Below, in pieces: positions 1-6,326 of a stretch of DNA of 6,378 nt. Each line of letters starts with the position of its first letter. Position 1 is the stretch's first letter. This stretch comes from CAZNQW01 sp964575225. Its GTDB lineage: Bacteria; Chloroflexota; Anaerolineae; JAAYZQ01. The DNA is taken from positions 1 through 6,378 of the forward strand of contig CAZNQW010000226.1 in NCBI GenBank assembly GCA_964575225.1, in the 5' to 3' direction. The translations under genes and the position numbers were made by a program. The notes under the pieces were generated by a model. That model worked only from the letters and a program-made list of their open reading frames with translations, had not been told where the DNA came from and searched no databases.

Positions 1-32
1 GACTGGAGTTCAGACGTGTGCTCTTCCGATCT
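1..32. other. Illumina TruSeq adapter remnant (artefact)
   Basis: These 32 bases match, without mismatch as far as I can recall the oligonucleotide, the 3' part of the standard Illumina TruSeq read-2 adapter, ending in the familiar CTCTTCCGATCT. This is not genomic DNA. It means the assembled sequence really begins at about base 33, and that this is a contig end left untrimmed. Any reading frame or motif involving these bases should be ignored. Confidence 0.97.
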
Positions 33-36
33 GTAA

Positions 37-663
37 CTGGCCGTCAGTAGAGGGACTGTCCGCTCTGCTTTGACGGCCCTGGCCACGGCCGGTCTCATCG
101 TGCGCAAGCAAGGCGACGGCACCTACGTCCGCGATGTCAAGATCTCCGAGACCTCGCTGATGCACGTGGTCTGGGAGTTCACGCGCTTCATCGAGCTGAG
201 TGGGCGAGCGCCCGGTATCCAGGTCGTATCTCTGGAAAGGCGGCCAGCCACAAATCGGGAGGCACAAGCCCTCGAATTGCCTGCAGGAGAGCCAGTTATT
301 GGCGTGATACGCATCATCTCAGCCGACGACCGGCCGGTCATTGTCTCGAAGAACGTCCACCCCGCATCGCTATTCTCTGAAGATCTCGATCATCTGGATG
401 CCACTATTGAGCTGCGCCGCTTCCTGGAGCGGTACTGCCACCGAGAAGTGGTCTTTGGTGACATGCACATCAGCGCCACCATGCCTGACGACTCGGTCTG
501 CCGGCTGCTGTCGCTGGCCCCCAACAGGCCGATCCTCCTGGTGGAAGCTGTCTTCTGCGACGGAGATGGATCGCCGCTCGTTCTGGCCACGAGTTATTAT
601 GGCGACGATAAGCTAAGCCTGCAGGATGTGCGCCGCCTGTACCCCTGGAGCAGGAACGCGTGA
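37..663 (+). CDS. GntR-family (HutC-type, UTRA domain) transcriptional regulator, 5' partial
   Basis: This is the C-terminal 208 residues of a ligand-responsive DNA-binding repressor or activator; the first roughly 35-40 residues expected for the family are missing at the contig edge. Visible residues 1-33 are the end of the GntR winged helix-turn-helix: the recognition helix reads LAVSRGTVRSAL and the wing reads RKQGDGTYV, both classic for the family. From about residue 50 to 200 follows a UTRA domain, recognised by the pattern EAQALELPAGEPVIGVIRI then a DDRPVIVSKNVHP strand, as in HutC/FarR regulators that bind small metabolites. The frame is closed upstream by TAA at 34-36, right beside the adapter, so the native start is not in the window and the TTG at 70 lies inside the helix-turn-helix and is not a start. 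It is followed 82 nt later by the enzyme genes on the same strand, so it probably regulates them. The effector is not predictable from sequence. Confidence 0.93.
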   Translation: MAVSRGTVRSALTALATAGLIVRKQGDGTYVRDVKISETSLMHVVWEFTRFIELSGRAPGIQVVSLERRPATNREAQALELPAGEPVIGVIRIISADDRPVIVSKNVHPASLFSEDLDHLDATIELRRFLERYCHREVVFGDMHISATMPDDSVCRLLSLAPNRPILLVEAVFCDGDGSPLVLATSYYGDDKLSLQDVRRLYPWSRNA

Positions 664-745
664 TCAACGCGAGCCTCGCCCATGAAGATTAGCGGTATGC
701 GTTGGGGAGACCTCAGAGCGAGGCATGCCTGAAGGGAGATTGACA
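664..745 (+). promoter_or_regulatory. Intergenic region with inverted repeat, possible operator
   Basis: The 82-nt gap between the regulator and the first enzyme gene contains a perfect 7-bp inverted repeat, GCCTCGC at 673-679 and GCGAGGC at 718-724, with 38 nt between the arms. A second, imperfect pair is GGTATGC at 694-700 and GCATGCC at 723-729. These might be parts of a GntR-type operator or an mRNA hairpin. No convincing -35/-10 pair is visible, and no match to the well-known HutC-type consensus was found, so this is a weak call and co-transcription from upstream is equally possible. Confidence 0.25.
734..738 (+). promoter_or_regulatory. Ribosome binding site of the TudS-like gene
   Basis: GGGAG lies 7 nt before the ATG at 746. 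An alternative in-frame ATG at 725 has only a poor purine stretch before it, and would add seven residues without similarity to the family. This site therefore decides the start at 746. Confidence 0.75.
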
Positions 746-1354
746 ATGGAGCACCCGAAAGTCATGGACAAGCGTGGCGAAAAGATCCTTTTTCTCAGCC
801 ATTGCATCCTGAACCAAAACGCCAAGGTGCGAGGCATCGCCAAATACCCCGGTGCCATCGTACCCCTCGTCGAGCTGCTCCTGGAGCATGGTGTGGGCAT
901 CTACCAGATGCCCTGTCCGGAGATGATGTACCTGGGTAACATGCGCTGGGGACAGGTGAAAGAGCAGTACAACAACCCTATGTTCCGCCGGCACTGCCAG
1001 CGCATTGCGGAAGGGATCGTCGACGAAGTAGAAAACTATCGCCAGTGCGGCTACCAGATCCTGGGTTTTGTCATGATGGATGGCAGCCCTGTGTGTGGCC
1101 TGAATCGGACGCCTTTTCCCAGGGATCCCGACGTGATGTGGGGCGGGATGGCCTGGTACGTCCCCGAATCGGAGTATCTGGAGGGAAAGGGCAACTTTTG
1201 CGAAGTGCTGCAGGCTGAACTGGCGCGGCGCGGGCAAGACGACCTGCCGTTTGTCGCCTCCCCCGAATTTGACGAGGTGGGCACGATGGAAGAGGCACTG
1301 GCGCAGATCAAGGCCCTGTTGGTCGGGGCGGGCAACGACCAGGATCAAAGATGA
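746..1354 (+). CDS. TudS-related (DUF523-like, CD3072-type) putative desulfidase
   Basis: A 202-residue soluble protein without signal peptide or membrane segment. It resembles the CD3072 branch of TudS-related proteins. TudS itself is a thiouracil desulfidase that removes sulfur from a thiolated nucleobase using a [4Fe-4S] cluster held by three cysteines. Three cysteines sit in matching contexts here: C20 in LSHCILNQN, C57 in the PCPE motif, and C117 in GSPVCG. Additional family-like blocks are GIYQMPCPE (51-59) and the MRWG/QYNNP segment (66-78). The extra cysteines C84 and C101 are not in such motifs. The gene starts at 746 with a good Shine-Dalgarno, and its TGA overlaps the ATG of the next gene, implying translational coupling. 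The family assignment is fairly secure; the actual substrate is unknown and desulfidase activity is an inference from cysteine spacing and family membership. Confidence 0.82.
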   Translation: MEHPKVMDKRGEKILFLSHCILNQNAKVRGIAKYPGAIVPLVELLLEHGVGIYQMPCPEMMYLGNMRWGQVKEQYNNPMFRRHCQRIAEGIVDEVENYRQCGYQILGFVMMDGSPVCGLNRTPFPRDPDVMWGGMAWYVPESEYLEGKGNFCEVLQAELARRGQDDLPFVASPEFDEVGTMEEALAQIKALLVGAGNDQDQR

Positions 1355-2409
1355 ACGGGCTCGAACGACTGATCGCATCCGGGAGAGGGGAACCGCTGGA
1401 CTGTGTGCCAGTTGCGCCCGGAATTGGACACTATGCTGCCATCAAGGCCGGTGAGCCGATGACCAAGGTTGCCTGGAACCCGGAGGTGATGGCGCGCGTG
1501 GTGATCCAGTCTGTCGAGCGCCACGGTTACGATAGTTGCAGTCCCATCACTGACTATGGTCACGGAACCGAGAGCATGGGCAGCAAGTCCATCATACGTG
1601 ACTGGGAGCAGACCTACGTCGGTGCCTTTGTCATCCAGTCCGAGCGGGACGTTGCTCGCCTGAAGTTGCCCGATCCCCTGCGCGACGGCCGCATGCCAGT
1701 TGTTATCGAGTGCGAGCAGATCCTGGTGGAGAATTTGGGAGACCGGGTTGGCATCAACGGTGGCCTTTCCGGCCCGCTGTCTTTTGCCGCCAACCTTCGT
1801 GGTCCGGAGCAGATCCTGTACGACATGATTGACCGGCCGGGACTGGTCCACGAGCTGTTGGCCATTTCCCTGGAGGCCACCCGGTCCTTCGCCGAAGCCC
1901 AGGTGCTGCACGGCGGGGTCAAGACGGTCAACATCTATGATCCGGTCGCGATCATGCTATCCAACCCGATGGTGGAAGAGTTCTCCTTCGCCTACCTGGA
2001 GCCTCTGATCCGGCACATCAAGAGCCTGAGAGCACTGGTCCTCCTCCATATCTGCAACGATACGACACGGCTGCTCAACCGGATGGTGGAGATTGGCGCC
2101 GATATCCTCAGCCTGGACGTGCAGGTGGACCTGGCGAAGGCCAGGGAGATGGTTGCCGGCCGGGCTTCGCTTTCGGGAAACGTGGCCACCAATCACCTGG
2201 CGCTCTCGACCCCGGAGCAGATCTATCAGGAGTCTTGTCGCTGCATCGAGAAGACGGCGAGGGGTGGCCGCTACACGCTCGGCTCGTCGTGCGAGGTACC
2301 TTACGAGACGCCTGTGGAAAACATCGATGCCATGGTCCGGGCTGCGCGCGACTTTGGCGCATGGTTTTTGCGTCAGGCCGAGGCTGAGGGCAAACAGCCG
2401 TCTGTATGA
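1351..2409 (+). CDS. Uroporphyrinogen decarboxylase-superfamily protein, MtaA/CmuA-like methyltransferase type
   Basis: A 352-residue cytoplasmic TIM-barrel-type protein of the UroD superfamily. The group contains true heme-pathway UroD and the zinc-dependent methyltransferases (MtaA, MtbA, CmuA and many uncharacterised relatives) that move methyl groups between corrinoid proteins and thiols. The second group fits better: the zinc-ligand pattern His-x-Cys then a distant Cys is present as H233-I-C235 in LLHICNDTT and C314 in GSSCEVP, followed by the usual ETPVENIDAMVRAAR segment (319-333). A GLSGPLSFA stretch (138-146) and an IYDPVA segment (195-200) also fit. There are no other heme genes nearby, which argues against a hemE role. 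The start overlaps the previous stop as ATGA and has only a weak AGGA (1341-1344), so translation is probably coupled. No corrinoid-binding protein gene is visible in the window, so the methyl donor or acceptor cannot be named. Confidence 0.85.
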   Translation: MNGLERLIASGRGEPLDCVPVAPGIGHYAAIKAGEPMTKVAWNPEVMARVVIQSVERHGYDSCSPITDYGHGTESMGSKSIIRDWEQTYVGAFVIQSERDVARLKLPDPLRDGRMPVVIECEQILVENLGDRVGINGGLSGPLSFAANLRGPEQILYDMIDRPGLVHELLAISLEATRSFAEAQVLHGGVKTVNIYDPVAIMLSNPMVEEFSFAYLEPLIRHIKSLRALVLLHICNDTTRLLNRMVEIGADILSLDVQVDLAKAREMVAGRASLSGNVATNHLALSTPEQIYQESCRCIEKTARGGRYTLGSSCEVPYETPVENIDAMVRAARDFGAWFLRQAEAEGKQPSV

Positions 2410-2441
2410 AGGTTTGAGATAATGTCTACGGATCTGACCTT

Positions 2442-2446
2442 GGAGG
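2442..2446 (+). promoter_or_regulatory. Ribosome binding site of the first adenine deaminase-like gene
   Basis: GGAGG, continued by two more G, ends 7 nt before the ATG at 2454. It is a near-ideal Shine-Dalgarno and supports that start. The 44-nt gap after the preceding stop contains no evident terminator or promoter, so the gene is likely read through from upstream. Confidence 0.8.
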
Positions 2447-2453
2447 GGTAAAC

Positions 2454-4214
2454 ATGGATCAACATCTACTGCATGTAGCGATGGGGAAAGAGCCGGCCGA
2501 CCTGGTTATCACCAACGGCCAACTGGTGAACGTGTATAGTGGCGAGGTCTATCCCGGCGGGGTGGCGGTGGCTGGGGCCAAGATCGCGGCTGTGGGCGAT
2601 GTCGACTATGCCATCGGCGAGGGCACGCAGGTCATCGACGCCGAGGGCAAGTACATCACACCCGGCTTTATCGACGGCCACATTCATCCCGAAAGCGCGA
2701 ATTTGAGCATGGCGCGCTTTGCCGAGGTCGTGCTGGCACACGGGACGACCAGTGTATTCACCGACCTGCACGAGATTGGGGTCGTCGGTGGTATGGATGC
2801 CATGGATGCCGCCCTGCGCGAGGGGCAGCAGACCGCGCTAAAGTTCTACTGGGTCGTACCTTCGCACATTCCCTTCTCACCCGGCCTGGAGACCAGCGGC
2901 GGGCACATCAATGCCGACATCATCGGCGAGGCCATGCGCCGCGAGGAAGCCGTGGGCCTCTCCGAGGTTGTCTCTCTGTATGTGGCCTTGGAGCATCCCG
3001 ACTTGATGCGCTCGCTGGACGTCACCTCCCAGGAGCGAAAGGTGATTTCGGGTCATGGACCGGAGACGACAGGTCCGCTGTGGAATGCTTTTGTGGCCGC
3101 GGGAGCGAGCAACGATCACGAATCGCTGACGGCCGACGAGATCCTGCTGCGGGTGCGGACGGGGGTGCACGCCATGCTGCGCCACAACCTCATCGTGCCA
3201 ACGCTGCCCGAGCTGGTGAAGGCGGTGACGGAACACGAGATAGACACGCGCATGATGAGCCTGGTCACCGACGACACGACGTCGGTCACTCTGGCCAACG
3301 AGGGCCACATGGACTATCTGGTGCGGCTGGCCCTGGAACAGGGTGTTGACCTGATGACTGCGATCCAGATGGTCACGTTGAACATCGCCCAGGCGTTCCA
3401 CAAGGACTTTGAGATCGGGTCTCTGGCGCCCGGCCGGTTCGCCGACATTAACATCGTCCAGGGGCCGGAGGACTTTTGCGTGCTCAAAACTGTAGCCGGT
3501 GGGGTGCTGGTTGCCGAGGATCTGCGCCCGGTCGCAGATATGCCGCTGCCGGAGCACGACGCGGTGTTGCTCGATACGTTCCACCTGGCCGGGCCGGTGA
3601 AGGCCTCGGATCTGGTCATCAAGGCTGAGCCTGGAGCGACAAAGGCTCACGTACGTATCATGCGCACCCTGCCGTGGGTTCCGATTACCGAGGGCGGGGA
3701 GGCAGATCTCCCGGTCAAGCAGGGCTACGTCGCCGCCGACGTCGAGCAGGACCTGCTGCACATTGCTGTCATCGAGCGGCATCACCGCACTGGCAACATT
3801 GGCAAAGCGTTCCTGGGCGGGATGGGTCTTCAGCGCGGAGCGATGGCTTCGAGCATCGGCCACGACCACCATAACATCGTGGTGATGGGGGTGAGTCCGG
3901 AAGACATGGCCGTGGCTGCCAACCGCGTGGCCGAACTCAAGGGCGGGATCGTGTTGGTGGAAGACGGAAAGGTGGTGGACGAGATCGCCTTCCCTATCCT
4001 CGGCCTGTTGACCGACATCGACGCCTGGACCCTGGCCCGGAAACGGGCGGCCCTGCTCGACCGGGCGCGTGAGATGGGCTGTGGTGTATCGGATGCCTTC
4101 ATGTTCCTGTCGTTCATCACTCTGGCCGCCATCCCGGCCTTTGCCATCACCGACAAGGGCTACGTCGACGTAGAGCAGCAAAAGATCATTGAGCCAGTTC
4201 TGAGCTACGGGTAA
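2454..4214 (+). CDS. Adenine deaminase family amidohydrolase, copy 1
   Basis: A 586-residue cytoplasmic metal-dependent hydrolase, the usual length of bacterial adenine deaminase (Ade/AdeC), which converts adenine to hypoxanthine and ammonia. An N-terminal beta-sandwich part (about 17-70) is followed by the barrel: H76-I-H78 in PGFIDGHIHPE, D104-L-H106-E107, E171 in GLSEV, H201 in SGHGP, H222-E223 in SNDHES, and D273-D274 in SLVTDDT. The GSLAPGRFADINIV segment (322-335) closes the amidohydrolase domain. The C-terminal adenine-deaminase domain is clear, with AVIERHHRTGNIG (438-450), GLQRGAMASS (458-467) and HDHHN (470-474). All motifs expected for a working binuclear metal site appear present. 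Differences from textbook adenine deaminase, such as SLYVAL after the conserved Glu and SGHGPETTG instead of GHxPGL, leave the substrate open, so no gene symbol is given. It has its own strong ribosome binding site 44 nt after the methyltransferase-like gene. Confidence 0.9.
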   Translation: MDQHLLHVAMGKEPADLVITNGQLVNVYSGEVYPGGVAVAGAKIAAVGDVDYAIGEGTQVIDAEGKYITPGFIDGHIHPESANLSMARFAEVVLAHGTTSVFTDLHEIGVVGGMDAMDAALREGQQTALKFYWVVPSHIPFSPGLETSGGHINADIIGEAMRREEAVGLSEVVSLYVALEHPDLMRSLDVTSQERKVISGHGPETTGPLWNAFVAAGASNDHESLTADEILLRVRTGVHAMLRHNLIVPTLPELVKAVTEHEIDTRMMSLVTDDTTSVTLANEGHMDYLVRLALEQGVDLMTAIQMVTLNIAQAFHKDFEIGSLAPGRFADINIVQGPEDFCVLKTVAGGVLVAEDLRPVADMPLPEHDAVLLDTFHLAGPVKASDLVIKAEPGATKAHVRIMRTLPWVPITEGGEADLPVKQGYVAADVEQDLLHIAVIERHHRTGNIGKAFLGGMGLQRGAMASSIGHDHHNIVVMGVSPEDMAVAANRVAELKGGIVLVEDGKVVDEIAFPILGLLTDIDAWTLARKRAALLDRAREMGCGVSDAFMFLSFITLAAIPAFAITDKGYVDVEQQKIIEPVLSYG

Positions 4215-4320
4215 AGATATGGAACCTCCCCGTAGGCTGCAAGTTTCCTGGGAAATCGGCTGATAGCTCGGGACACACTGCACGTTCCTCTGCAAGAGGC
4301 AGAGAGAAAGGAGTTACACT
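4215..4320 (+). promoter_or_regulatory. Leader between the two deaminase-like genes, with hairpin next to the RBS
   Basis: This 106-nt gap is the longest inside the gene set. CTCTGC (4288-4293) and GCAGAG (4299-4304) can form a 6-bp stem with a 5-nt loop, or alternatively CCTCT (4287-4291) pairs with AGAGG (4295-4299). Either hairpin ends just before the Shine-Dalgarno at 4308-4313 and could affect access to it. No T-rich tract follows, so it is not a terminator, and no good promoter was found. Regulatory meaning is speculative. Confidence 0.3.
4308..4313 (+). promoter_or_regulatory. Ribosome binding site deciding a GTG start
   Basis: AAGGAG lies 7 nt before GTG at 4321. This strong Shine-Dalgarno, together with the N-terminal alignment to copy 1, supports the GTG as the start of the second deaminase-like gene. 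Confidence 0.85.
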
Positions 4321-6099
4321 GTGAGCCTTGTCGACAAAGATCTGATCCAGACGGCGCTGGGGGAGACCTCAGCTGACCTCGTCATTCGTGGGGGGAAGCT
4401 GGTTAACGTGATGACGGAGGAGATCTATCCGGCCGACGTGGCGATCAAGGGCGACCGGATCGCCTACGTTGGAGACGTGAGTCACTGTACCGGACCGGAG
4501 ACGCAGATCGTTGAAGCCGAGGGCAAGTACCTGGTACCGGGCCTGATCGAGCCCCACATCCACCCCGAAGCCTGCAAAGTTACACTGACCCGCCTGGCGG
4601 AGGCACTGCTTCCGCGTGGGACCACCACGATCTTTGCCGGTTTGGACGAGACCTGGGCTGTGACTGGCATCGACGGGGTGCGCTTTGCCCTGGACGCAGC
4701 GGCCAAGACCCCGCTGCGGGTATATTACCACCCCTACGCCCGGGTGCCGGTGACCGGCACGGAGCCCTCGTCCACGCCGGCGTACACCTTTGGCGGAGAC
4801 GAACTCCGTCAGGTCACGGGTTGGCCCGAAACGGTGGGCACCATGGACACGGTCATCGATTGGGTGCTGGGTTTTGACAAGGAAGTCATGGCTGAGATGG
4901 AACACCTGCAATCGCAAGGATCTTTGGTCCATGGCCATGACACCTTCGAGATGGGCCCCCGCATGCAAGCCTTCTTGACGACGGGCATCCGCAGCGACCA
5001 TGTACCGTTTTCTGCCGATGAAGCCCTCGAAAAGCTGCGGAGCGGGATGTGGGTGATGTTCTCCGACGGGCCCATCAGCCGGGTCATGCCCGAAGTCATC
5101 CGGGCCATCACCGAGAACAAAATCAGTGCCCGGCATGCCTCTTTCTGCATCGACGACATGGAGGCCCGGGATGCCTTCGAGACGGGCCACATAGATCACC
5201 AGATCCGGGCTGCTGTGGCGGCCGGCCTGGATCCGATCCGAGCAGTGCAGATGGCTACCCTGAACGCCGCCGAACTGCACCGCGTGGACCATTTGCTGGG
5301 AAGCATCGCACCCGGCAAGTACGCCGACCTGCTATTGGTGGGTAGCCTCAGCCAGTTCAACGTGGAGACGGTCGTGGCCGGCGGACGCGTCGTCGCCCAG
5401 GACGGCGAGATGCTGGCCCCACTGCCGAGCCCCGAGTACCCAGCCTACTTTTACGATACCTTCCACCTACCGAAGAAGGTCGAGCCCGATGATTTGCTCC
5501 TAAAGGTGGATGGAGAGGCTCGCCAGGCCAAGGTCTTGGTCCTGTTTGTGCCGCCCTACAGCCCGGTGCGCATCGGATCCGAGGCTGTCCTGCCGGTGGT
5601 CGATGGCAGGATCCAGCCCGACCCGGATAACGATATCCTCTACTGCGCCATCGTGGAGAGGCACAAGGGCACGGGCAACATCGGCCTGGGCTTGGTCAGG
5701 GGCTTTGGGCTCAACGGCGGGACCATGGCCTCGACCATTGGCTCTCCCACCTGCAACATCATGTGCATCGGCTCCAACCCGGAGGACATGGCCCTGGCAA
5801 TCAACCATGTAGCCGAGGTCGGCGGCGGGCAAGTGGTGGTCAAGGATGGGCAGATTGTCGAGGAGGTGCGGCTGCCTATGGGCGGCTTTATGGCCAATGT
5901 GCCCGCCAAAGAGATGGCCGAGCAGGAGCGAGCGATCACCGACATCTTGCATGGGTGGGGCTGTCCCATGGAGCGGCCGTGGATCTATTTCATGTTCTTC
6001 GAGATCGTGCCCCTGCCCGAATATGCCATGACCGAGCATGGTGTGGTGGAGTTCAAGACGCTAAAGTACGTCGATCCCGTACTGGAGCTCATCCGGTAA
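4321..6099 (+). CDS. Adenine deaminase family amidohydrolase, divergent copy 2
   Basis: A 592-residue paralog of the preceding gene with the same architecture and no truncation. Shared motifs are H79-I-H81 in PGLIEPHIHPEA, E170 in GWPETVG, H204/H206 in LVHGHD, D278-D279 in SFCIDDM, MATLNAAELH (311-320), GSIAPGKYADLLLV (327-340), and the C-terminal AIVERHKGTGNIG (443-455). However, several positions conserved in copy 1 and in the family are changed: the D-x-H-E motif has become G107-L-D109-E110, the DHE motif reads D226-H227-V228, and the HDHHN motif of the C-terminal domain is SPTCN (475-479). These changes affect residues near the metal site, so it may act on a different substrate, use a different metal arrangement, or serve as a partner subunit. 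The reading frame is intact and its coding quality matches its neighbour, which argues against a decaying pseudogene. The function should be recorded as an unassigned amidohydrolase of the adenine-deaminase family. Confidence 0.9.
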   Translation: MSLVDKDLIQTALGETSADLVIRGGKLVNVMTEEIYPADVAIKGDRIAYVGDVSHCTGPETQIVEAEGKYLVPGLIEPHIHPEACKVTLTRLAEALLPRGTTTIFAGLDETWAVTGIDGVRFALDAAAKTPLRVYYHPYARVPVTGTEPSSTPAYTFGGDELRQVTGWPETVGTMDTVIDWVLGFDKEVMAEMEHLQSQGSLVHGHDTFEMGPRMQAFLTTGIRSDHVPFSADEALEKLRSGMWVMFSDGPISRVMPEVIRAITENKISARHASFCIDDMEARDAFETGHIDHQIRAAVAAGLDPIRAVQMATLNAAELHRVDHLLGSIAPGKYADLLLVGSLSQFNVETVVAGGRVVAQDGEMLAPLPSPEYPAYFYDTFHLPKKVEPDDLLLKVDGEARQAKVLVLFVPPYSPVRIGSEAVLPVVDGRIQPDPDNDILYCAIVERHKGTGNIGLGLVRGFGLNGGTMASTIGSPTCNIMCIGSNPEDMALAINHVAEVGGGQVVVKDGQIVEEVRLPMGGFMANVPAKEMAEQERAITDILHGWGCPMERPWIYFMFFEIVPLPEYAMTEHGVVEFKTLKYVDPVLELIR

Positions 6100-6127
6100 G
6101 GGTAGTTGCGGCTTTGTCCAACCCAAA

Positions 6128-6161
6128 ACAGCAGGGGCAGGGGAGACTCGGCCCCTGCTGT
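6128..6161 (+). terminator. Stem-loop, probable operon terminator
   Basis: A perfect 11-bp inverted repeat, ACAGCAGGGGC (6128-6138) and GCCCCTGCTGT (6151-6161), encloses a 12-nt loop, 29 nt after the last stop codon. On the + strand only CTTGATCT follows, a poor T-tract; on the - strand the stem would be followed by TTTT from the A-run at 6125-6128. It probably ends the operon transcript, perhaps inefficiently or with protein help, and may also act on transcripts from the other side. Confidence 0.65.
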
Positions 6162-6256
6162 CTTGATCTGCCATCGCGCTATACCGGCCAGTACTGCCCC
6201 GGCCAGAGATTCTCATCCGTGCGCGAAGAATCATTGTGTACCATCTGTGTCAAGGC

Positions 6257-6324
6257 ACCTGACCCCCCGACCCCTCCCCTCGCAGGGGAGCACCCAACGG
6301 GCCGGATCGGGTCGGGGGAGAGGT
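6257..6324. repeat. Compound G/C-rich palindromic element
   Basis: A nested inverted repeat: an outer 10-bp arm CCCCCGACCC (6264-6273) pairs with GGGTCGGGGG (6309-6318), and directly inside lies a perfect 7-bp hairpin CTCCCCT (6274-6280) with AGGGGAG (6284-6290) and a 3-nt loop. ACCT (6257-6260) and AGGT (6321-6324) can add a short outer pairing after a small bulge. The structure is cloverleaf-like and non-coding. Similar C-rich/G-rich palindromes occur as dispersed intergenic repeats in several bacterial groups, including Chloroflexota as far as I recall; whether this one is dispersed cannot be seen from a single copy. Confidence 0.6.
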
Positions 6325-6326
6325 CC

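Noticed and set aside
725..745. Earlier ATG at 725 as start of the TudS-like protein
   Set aside because: It has a poor Shine-Dalgarno, and the ATG at 746 has GGGAG at ideal spacing.
740..745. Perfect TTGACA -35 hexamer
   Set aside because: It directly abuts the ATG at 746, so a promoter there would start transcription inside the gene, and no suitable -10 follows.
713..1378. Open frame of 221 codons on the - strand
   Set aside because: It mirrors the TudS-like gene, whose + strand product has the conserved cysteine motifs and a good ribosome binding site.
2877..4295. Long open frame of 472 codons on the - strand
   Set aside because: It lies antisense to the first deaminase-like gene, which has clear family motifs throughout. 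Its product shows no recognisable domain and is rich in His, Gln, Arg and Val, as expected for a mirror frame in G+C-rich DNA.
4369..5292. Open frame of 307 codons on the - strand
   Set aside because: It is antisense to the second deaminase-like gene, with no ribosome binding site or recognisable motif; a composition-driven shadow.
6257..6324. tRNA or CRISPR repeat in the cloverleaf-like element
   Set aside because: There is no anticodon arm, T-loop signature or acceptor stem of the right length, and only one copy without spacers.
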